24,722 nt of DNA from JAYSSF01 sp043720715 (GTDB taxonomy: Bacteria; Patescibacteriota; Gracilibacteria; Absconditabacterales; Absconditicoccaceae), in assembly GCA_043720715.1 (NCBI GenBank), contig JAYSSF010000023.1:1-24722 (forward strand), read 5' to 3'. This document shows, one piece after another, positions 18,890-24,722 of the stretch. The number at the start of each line of letters is the position of its first letter. Positions within the stretch are counted from its first letter, which is position 1. A model generated the notes under the pieces. That model did no database searches. It was not told the DNA's origin and saw nothing but the letters and a program-made list of their open reading frames with translations. Both the position numbers and the translations under genes were made by a program.

Positions 18890-19942
18890 ATGAAAAAACT
18901 TCTCTTGGTTACTTTAGCAATGATTTGATTTTTATGATTCAGCTCAGCAGCAATGCAAACTGATGAAGCAATTTATCGAATGAATCAAAATGGATTAACA
19001 AAATTTAGTGATGCAAAAAATTTTATGGCAGATAATTCACTAAGAAGAGATGAGGCTTCAAAATTCTTTGTGCAGTATGCAAAAGAAATCATGAAGATAA
19101 CCCCAGATACATCAAAAACAACATGTAATTTTAATGATCTTGATGAAGCCTGGCCGGATCTAAAAGACTTAATTAAAGAATCATGCCAGCTATGATTGTT
19201 CCAGTGATCTAATGGAAATTTTATGCCAACTCAACAACTAACAAATGCCCAAGCCATAACTGTTCTAATCAGAATGATTGATTGAAAAAAGGATGAAACA
19301 AAAGGACATTTTGCTAGTTTATATTTTGAAAAAGCACAAGGGTTATGAATCATGAATTGATTAACATTAAACTCTACTATTAACTTTGATAAATTAACAA
19401 CAAGAGGAGATGTTTGAATCTTGCTTTATAATGCTTCTAAATTAATATCGGAAAAAAGTACTATTATTGAAACAAATAATAATGTTATTGTTCAAAATTA
19501 TTGCGCATCGGAGCGACCCAATGATGTAAAAATGATAGATTACTGTGAAGACAAACAATATGATGCGATTAAAACTTTAAAATTAGGTAAACCATCTGAT
19601 ATTACATCAAATCAATTTTCATTGATTAGAAATAAGTGTACTACTGAATGGCCAACTGACTTCAGCATGAGAGCTTACTGCGAAGATAAACAATATGATG
19701 CGATTAGAACTTTAAACTTAGGTAAACCATCTGATATTTGAGACAAAGAACACGCCATCATTCTTATTAAATGCGAAAGTGAGTGGCCAACTGATTTTAA
19801 CATGAAATCTTACTGCCAGACTCAACAGTATAATGCCATAAGAAAATTAAATATACTAAAGACTACAGCTTCAAAAAGGACTTCATGCTCTAATGAGCGA
19901 CCAACTGACTACACAATGAGGGTATACTGCGAACAGAATTAA
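18890..19942 (+). CDS. Exported SLH-like protein with four Cys/Trp repeats
   Basis: The 350-aa product starts with a signal peptide (MKKLLLVTLAMIGFLGFSSAA; cleavage probably after SSA). Residues 25-190 resemble two to three S-layer-homology units (LTKFSDAKNFM..., FNDLDEAWPDLKDLIKESC, QGSNGNFMPTQQLTNAQAI), which bind envelope glycans. From about residue 205 four repeats appear: CASERPNDVKMIDYCEDKQY, CTTEWPTDFSMRAYCEDKQY, CESEWPTDFNMKSYCQTQQY and CSNERPTDYTMRVYCEQN, the last cut short by the stop. Each has a paired Cys that could form a disulfide. The repeat also occurs, from memory, in short exported proteins of other bacteria. It is probably a surface protein; the ligand is unknown. Confidence 0.85.
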
Positions 19943-19963
19943 TAAAAAATCTTTAACTATATA

Positions 19964-20380
19964 CTATCCCAAGAACTCCTCAAAGCTGACTACCCTGTCA
20001 GTTTTTTGATACTGATGGATGGCGTTTTGTGTAGCCATAAGAGCAATCACTCTGGCTCTCCTACGCCTCGATGAAACCTCAAACCCCTCATCGATCATGG
20101 TCTGCTCTGACCATGTGAGTACAGCATCGATACGCTGTCAGATGACCAAATCTCCAAAAAATCCTGCAGCCGCAGTCGTAATCAAACTCGTGTCACCATC
20201 AAAACCTCGATCAGTAATAATGGTATCTTGGATCATCAGATAGACCTTAATATGATCACCACAGACACTATTTCACTCATGGCGAGACACCGTCACCTCA
20301 ACGGGCGGCTTATTGTGCACTGGGCTATTGTAGTATGACTGGACGAGATCGGAGAACATACTATTACTATAATCAAACAT
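19964..20380 (-). CDS. IscU/NifU-N-like Fe-S scaffold homologue lacking two cysteines
   Basis: The 138-aa product follows the IscU/SufU plan: SRHEGNSVCGDHIKVYLMI (first cysteine C40 followed by Gly-Asp), then IITDRGFDGDTSLITTAAAG (the FxGxGCAIS position) and GQRID (the IxGK region). It keeps only C40; the second cysteine is Thr64 and the third is lost within RRRRARVIALM. The family assembles [2Fe-2S] clusters on three cysteines plus Asp or His. A one-cysteine form could be a carrier, a regulator or a non-Fe-S protein. It has TAG as stop and faces the SLH gene tail to tail (21 bases). An alternative start at ATG 20357-20359 is possible. Confidence 0.75.
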
Positions 20381-20488
20381 CCGTGAATTACAATTTAATC
20401 ACTGATGTAAAGTGTAAGTCAAGATGCCTCTTGTTTTATCATAGATCTTTACTATATAGTCGACATTTATTTTATATCTTTATACCAC

Positions 20489-20881
20489 ATGGATAATCAG
20501 TATTTTGCTCACTATCTCGCAGCATTTAAACCGTATGCAAATTTTGAAGGACGTGTTACAAGGCCTCAATATTGGTACTTTGTATTATTTAATGTTATTA
20601 TTAGTCTTGTACTCTGACTTGTTGATGGTGCAGTATTTGGTGAATGACAAAGTGTCCTTGGTGGAATCTATGGTCTTGCCACACTTATTCCAAGTCTTGC
20701 TATTGCAGCAAGAAGACTGCATGATATTGGTAAAAGTGGTTGGTGGCAGTTGATTGCTGTTGTCCCTGTAATTGGGTGGATCTGGTTGATCGTACTACTC
20801 GCAACAGACACTGTGCCTGGCGATAACCAATATACATCAAAATCAGTAACTCCTACACCTGAAGTTGTTCCTACAGCATAA
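20489..20881 (+). CDS. DUF805 family small membrane protein
   Basis: The 130-aa protein shows the DUF805 pattern: N-terminal FEGRVTRPQYWYFVLFN, two or three hydrophobic helices, the ARRLHDIGKSGWWQL motif and a final helix with GWIWLIVLL, then a TVPGDN tail. DUF805 proteins are common bacterial inner-membrane proteins without an assigned biochemical role. Two glycines are TGA. It is a single-gene unit: a terminator follows 9 bases after the stop, and the neighbour upstream runs the other way. Confidence 0.9.
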
Positions 20882-20890
20882 TATACAGAC

Positions 20891-20912
20891 ATCTCTCCTA
20901 GGAGAGATTTTT
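20891..20912 (+). terminator. Rho-independent terminator after the DUF805 gene
   Basis: The 18-base perfect palindrome ATCTCTCCTAGGAGAGAT is followed directly by TTTT. It could also serve the converging restriction genes, since its reverse strand carries AT-rich sequence. Confidence 0.8.
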
Positions 20913-21048
20913 GTTATAGAAGATGATCCTACGATGTCACATATGCACACCATCAAACATCCCTATCGTCACGATCGTAGGACATGGAATATAAAATTCT
21001 GCACTGAATAGTAGGTTTGCACGAACGAAGATGTGAATCAGAAGTAAA

Positions 21049-21795
21049 TTATAGAGAAAATAGCTCAGTAGGATCAATCTTAAACTGAAGCATATTAGCA
21101 CTATCTCTTCCTCAGTCTCATCATTTTCTCTGCATCGTAACTCTTCCAATCTTGATGCTTCATTTAGGAGAAAGTACAATATCTCCATTACCGTAGAAAT
21201 TCATCACCTCATTGATAGATTTTAGTACCCATTCAGAAGTAGAAGTCTTCCTCACCACAAGCATCCATTCAGCACAAAACTCTCATCTTCATCTCAAAAT
21301 ATCACTCACAATCATCATTTTATTAGCATTCAAAAAGCATAGAATTTTACCAATCTCTTCTTGAGTCATCTCTGATAAAAACATACGTCTTGTATCTTTT
21401 GTTCCAGATTTATATGGTTTTACTTCACCGCAAAAATATTGCAATAGTTGATGGACATCACTAGGAATGCTCCATAATTCGTGATATTTTTTAAGTCGTC
21501 TCTTATCAATTTGATTGAATCATTTTTTATTGGAAACTAATTTGATTGAGATATTTTGAAGATCAATCACATCTTTAAGTTTGATCACTACCTTAACCTG
21601 TATATCTGCTTTACAAGATCAAGGAATTTTAAAAGCATCTACAAAGTCAATTTTTTGCAAATCATATCACATCACCGCTAACCATTTTTGGGCAAGCTTA
21701 TTATGCTGCCAATTCTTGAAGATCTCTATAATATCACGCTCATTCTGGAATCAATTTTTTGCTGTTTGAGACCCTAACTGAACTAAATCCGCCAT
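21049..21795 (-). CDS. Type II restriction endonuclease, R.HinP1I-like (GCGC predicted)
   Basis: Length 248 aa, against 247 for R.HinP1I as I remember it. Matching segments run throughout: MADLVQLGSQTAKNGFQNE, QKWLAVMGYDL, IKLVSNKKGFNQIDK, DILRGRGEFCAEWMLV and IGRVTMQRKGGDGGR then MLQFKIDPTELF. HinP1I cuts G^CGC. The HinP1I catalytic Asp is kept (D64) as is the Lys of its Q-V-K segment (K85), but the Gln two residues before that Lys is Ser83 here. Activity is therefore uncertain. The gene begins inside the 3' end of the methyltransferase gene in another frame, an overlap of 95 bases that couples their expression. The comparison is from memory, not alignment. Confidence 0.85.
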
Positions 21796-22774
21796 TAGAT
21801 GGTTTGTTAAAAGTAATAAATTGCATAAACTCTTTAGCTAGTGCTCAAATAACATTAACTGACATAGCATTTCAAGCTTGTCACAATAAGTCTTTATCTA
21901 AAATATTTCAAACTGCCTTAATAGCAATATTATACGGTATTCATTGTAGAAGTAGTGATTCTAATCATGAAATCTCTCTTAGTTTTCAATTTTTAACATA
22001 TACTAATCCGTGTCTTCAAGTTCTTAGTGTAGGAGAAAAACCCTTATAAAATCTCACATCAGATTGTCTTGTATCAATAATATATCATTCCTTCTCTAGC
22101 AAATATTTAATCATATGAGATCAGTTATTGTATTTATTATTGAGATAACGAATCATAGTAGTAGTTCTTGATTCATCAAAATAATACTCATCAGATTGTT
22201 CAATAAGATAATTATCTAATGACACTTTTTGCTGTGGTTCGGGAAACTGAAGCTTATAGTTGAAGGGTCATAAATCTTTTCTCACTCATAAAAAGTAAAC
22301 TCTTTCTCTTGACTGAGGAAGTCAGTAGTCAATCGTATTAAGTACCTTCCACTTAACGTAATACCCAGCCTCATCAAGCAAGTCTACAATACCTTGTATT
22401 GTTTTTCATCCATCATGATTAACTAATCATTTCACATTCTCTAAGATAAAATATTTTATATTCTTTTCTTGAAGGATTTTCTTGATATCAAAAATGACTT
22501 GTCATCTTGGATCTTCCATTCATTTTCTCTGTCACATAACTGAAAAAGTTTGACACGGAAAACCAGCAATCAATAAATCAAAATCTGGTAGTTTCGATGT
22601 ATCAATCTTCATCAAATCACCATAATTTACCTCATCATCTCCAAAAAAAGTTCTGTAAGTTTGTTCTGCTCTTTTATCAATTTCTGAAAAAGCAACGCAC
22701 TCAAATCAAGCAGACTCTAATCATAATCTTCAACAACCAATGCCAGCACAAAAGTCCATAAACGTGTAGTTCAT
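21701..22774 (-). CDS. DNA cytosine-5 methyltransferase of the restriction system
   Basis: The 357-aa enzyme methylates C5 of cytosine in DNA using S-adenosylmethionine. It has the ordered motifs of the family: I FMDFCAGIGCGRLGLESAGF (SAM binding), IV GFPCQTFSVM with catalytic Cys74, VI ILENVKG (E112), VIII YGLPQSRERVYF, and X-like QAGNAMSVNVIGALAK, with FSPTLRT between them. Motif IV and VIII are nearest to M.HhaI-type enzymes for GCGC, in keeping with the partner nuclease. The last 30 residues extend past motif X and share DNA with the endonuclease start. It is A+T-rich and uses TGA for many glycines, so the system has long lived in a code-25 host. Confidence 0.92.
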
Positions 22775-22837
22775 CAATATATGGATTTAAAAAAATAAAG
22801 ACTATATAAACATAATATTCATAAGACAAAAATCAAT

Positions 22838-23833
22838 CTAATTATAAAACTTCATCACTGCCTGCTTGAGTACGAGTCCATGCTGTGAGATCACTCTTGC
22901 TCACTGGAGATACTCCTTACACATATCGACAAATGTGACGAGATGCGCCTGACTGTGATATTGTTGGAACTCCTGATCGAGGTAGGACAGACAGTCCTTG
23001 ACGAAGTTGCTAATATCGATCGTCTGCCCCGCAATCTCATCGATCAATGAGAGCATCGCTGTACGATCACCAGTCACTCCTGCTTTGACAAATCACTCAA
23101 TCGTCTGCATGGGTGAAATCCCGAGGAATGATGCCACATTACTTGCTGTGATATCTCACAGCACACTCACCTGCTCCAGATACTTAACAGCGTCACGCAT
23201 CCCTCCCTCGGCGAGGCGAGCAATCAACTCAAGACCGTCTACCTCACAAGTCAGACCTTCTGATGCACAAATAAACTGTAGATGCTTGACCATACCGGGT
23301 CTCGTAATCTTGCGGAAATTGAACACCTGACAACGAGAGATGATCGTATCTGGCACCTTGTGCGCATCAGTCGTCGCAAGGATAAACATGAGATGCTTAG
23401 GTGGTTCTTCCATAATCTTGAGTAGCGCATTGAACGCACCCTTACTGAGCATATGGACTTCATCAATAATATACACCTTCTTGCGCAACATGGACGGTGG
23501 GTAGACCGCCTTACCGATAATCTCCTCACGCACATTATCCACACCAGTGTGACTCGCAGCATCGATCTCGATAATATCCATCGTCTGACCTGCGTTGATG
23601 GCTACACAGTTGGCGCATGTGTTGCACGGATTACCTCCTTGTGGGTCGAGACAGTTGACCGCTTTGGCCAAGATTCTGGCGACTGACGTCTTACCGATAC
23701 CTCTGGATCCGAAGAACAGATAGTTATGATTGACCTTACCAGTCATCACCTGCTGCTTGAGGATATCTTTGGTAGTATCTTGCTCCATGAGATCATCGAA
23801 GGTCTGTGAGCGGTATTTGGTGTAGAGGGACAT
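22838..23833 (-). CDS. dnaX: DNA polymerase III subunit gamma/tau, short form
   Basis: DnaX is the clamp-loader ATPase that assembles the sliding clamp. The 331-aa product has Walker A FGSRGIGKTS (41-50), a four-cysteine zinc site (C61, C70, C73, C76), Walker B IIDEVH (D124, E125), the SRC arginine-finger motif IISRC, and a helical C-terminal third. It ends soon after the clamp-loader collar, so it lacks the long tau tail. Start: MSLYTKYR is the usual DnaX opening; an upstream in-frame ATG at 23855 is less likely. Glycines are nearly all GGN; three TGA codons fall after residue 230. Confidence 0.95.
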
Positions 23834-24118
23834 GATACAAGAGGCATAAAAAAACAAAATCGAGTCAGCGAGAGAGCGGGTCAGCGAATGGATTCCCGAA
23901 AACTCGAAAACTCGTATATCCGGTAATCTTGCTTCTCTTTTATTGATTTGGTCGAGGGTTGCAAATTATTGTGAGAAATACTCCTAGAAAAAAATCCCTT
24001 GACTATATATATATATATATTCAGTATATTTTATATATTATTTGTATGTCAAGTAATCGCAGGCATTCGAAACTGTAGTTAATCATACAAAATACTTTAG
24101 TTTACTAAAAGTTAAACT
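23834..24118. other. Gene-free gap with (TA) tract
   Basis: This gap between the divergent dnaX and the last gene has no supportable gene. It begins with a mixed stretch holding short repeated words (GTCAGCGA, AACTCG twice), then becomes very A+T-rich. A run of alternating T and A covers 24003-24020 directly after TTGACT (23999-24004); TATATT at 24025 is 20 bases further, a poor promoter spacing. Confidence 0.6.
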
Positions 24119-24652
24119 ATGTGAACAAAAAATATCATCAAAAAAATAACCAAGGTAGATTGGTCTAGAGTTTCTTCTGAAGAGAAGATTTATGCTTTAT
24201 ATTGAGCTTCAAAGTGATTTGCTCAAATATTACGTAATGCACTCATACAACATCCAGAAGATGATGCTCTGCAACAAGTAGCAAACGAGGAGCTAAAAAC
24301 AAATAATCTCTACCATGAGTGATTATGAATTACGCAACCACTTGATCATCGACAATATCTACATCATTTCATTAAAAAAGAAAATTTTGAACAAAAACTT
24401 CCAAAATGATTTGAAGATGAGACAAATTCTTACGTAGCGTCAGTATTATCATTTTCAGATAATCGTACTATCATAGCAAACACTGAAAACCGATTTGAGC
24501 CAATCATTGATAAAATCTTAGAAAATAATGAACTAACAGAAAAAGATCGATTTAAACATTTTTGGGAACAGCATAAAGATTTAGATACATCTGATTGAGG
24601 GCACGGGGATTTGCTCAAAAAACACCTTAAGGAAACGATGATTAACCCATAG
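24119..24652 (+). CDS. Possible heme-oxygenase-like (TenA/diiron fold) protein
   Basis: The 177-aa product starts Met-Gly (ATG-TGA) and ends at TAG. It is predicted all-helical. Its C-terminal part, NRFEPIIDKILENN then FWEQHKDLDTSDGGHGD, resembles the helices of the heme-oxygenase-like diiron oxidase group: a Glu-containing helix followed by His and Asp/His ligands. An earlier ANEELKTNNLYHEG could supply Glu and His. If so it might oxidise or break down a small amine or acid. The ligand spacing is not exact, so this is tentative, and an unknown helical protein is the alternative. It is A+T-rich like the accessory genes. The window ends 70 bases later with nothing recognised. Confidence 0.55.
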
Positions 24653-24722
24653 TACCCACCCTATTCTAAATATCAACCATATTTTCAGTCTATTTCACTA
24701 GTTTGAATCTCCAGTTAGGAGA

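Noticed and set aside
19501..19920. Repeated DNA in the SLH gene as a CRISPR-like array
   Set aside because: The repeats are in-frame coding units of about 45 residues with diverging DNA, not short identical repeats with spacers.
20019..20243. 74-aa plus-strand ORF opposite the IscU-like gene
   Set aside because: It is an antisense shadow; the minus strand encodes the recognisable IscU-like fold.
24003..24020. Alternating TA tract as replication origin or regulatory repeat
   Set aside because: Only about 18 bases long, with no DnaA-box cluster or further repeats seen around it; a simple microsatellite explains it.

Overview
The window can only be read with UGA as glycine (genetic code 25). 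Under the standard code the region looks like dozens of broken short ORFs; with TGA as Gly it resolves into 23 long, ordered genes that stop at TAA or TAG. Conserved glycines are written TGA, including all three glycines of a kinase P-loop (3523-3540). Code 25 is known from Gracilibacteria (BD1-5) and Absconditabacteria (SR1), so this is very probably chromosome from one of those host-dependent Patescibacteria. I saw no tRNA, rRNA, CRISPR array or intact transposon. Almost no gene has a Shine-Dalgarno sequence.

Layout. 130-2569: a His-rich membrane protein, a divergently transcribed anchored exported protein, a palindromic repeat and a DEDDh exonuclease. 2635-7744: an A+T-rich, tightly packed, same-strand block of seven genes: a 74-aa protein, a Ham1/RdgB-type NTP pyrophosphatase, a guanylate-kinase-like kinase, a second Ham1/RdgB-type protein, a 522-aa protein I do not recognise, a PurN-like formyltransferase and a divergent ThyX-like protein. 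No purine pathway surrounds it. The best hypothesis is synthesis of a modified nucleotide; this is the candidate undescribed system. 7746-10784 (minus): a large VirD4/TraD-like ATPase with a C-terminal S1-like domain and two repeat elements read in frame.

10976-18844: a SAM methyltransferase, RadA, a polytopic membrane protein, a class A penicillin-binding protein with a long C-terminal extension, and a DUF2304-GT2 fusion glycosyltransferase, i.e. DNA repair plus cell-envelope functions. 18890-20881: an exported SLH-like protein with four Cys/Trp repeats, an IscU/NifU-like protein lacking two of the usual cysteines (minus strand), and a DUF805 membrane protein with a terminator. 21049-22774 (minus): a type II restriction-modification pair, a HinP1I-like endonuclease overlapping a cytosine-5 methyltransferase, predicted specificity GCGC. 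22838-23833 (minus): a short DnaX. 24119-24652: a possible heme-oxygenase-like protein.

Functionally, housekeeping genes (radA, dnaX, exonuclease, PBP, glycosyltransferase) are richer in G+C and use GGN glycine codons more, while accessory genes (nucleotide block, SAM methyltransferase, SLH protein, restriction system, last gene) are A+T-rich and often use TGA. That suggests exchange among code-25 organisms. All positions and translations were read by eye; family assignments rest on remembered motifs, not searches.
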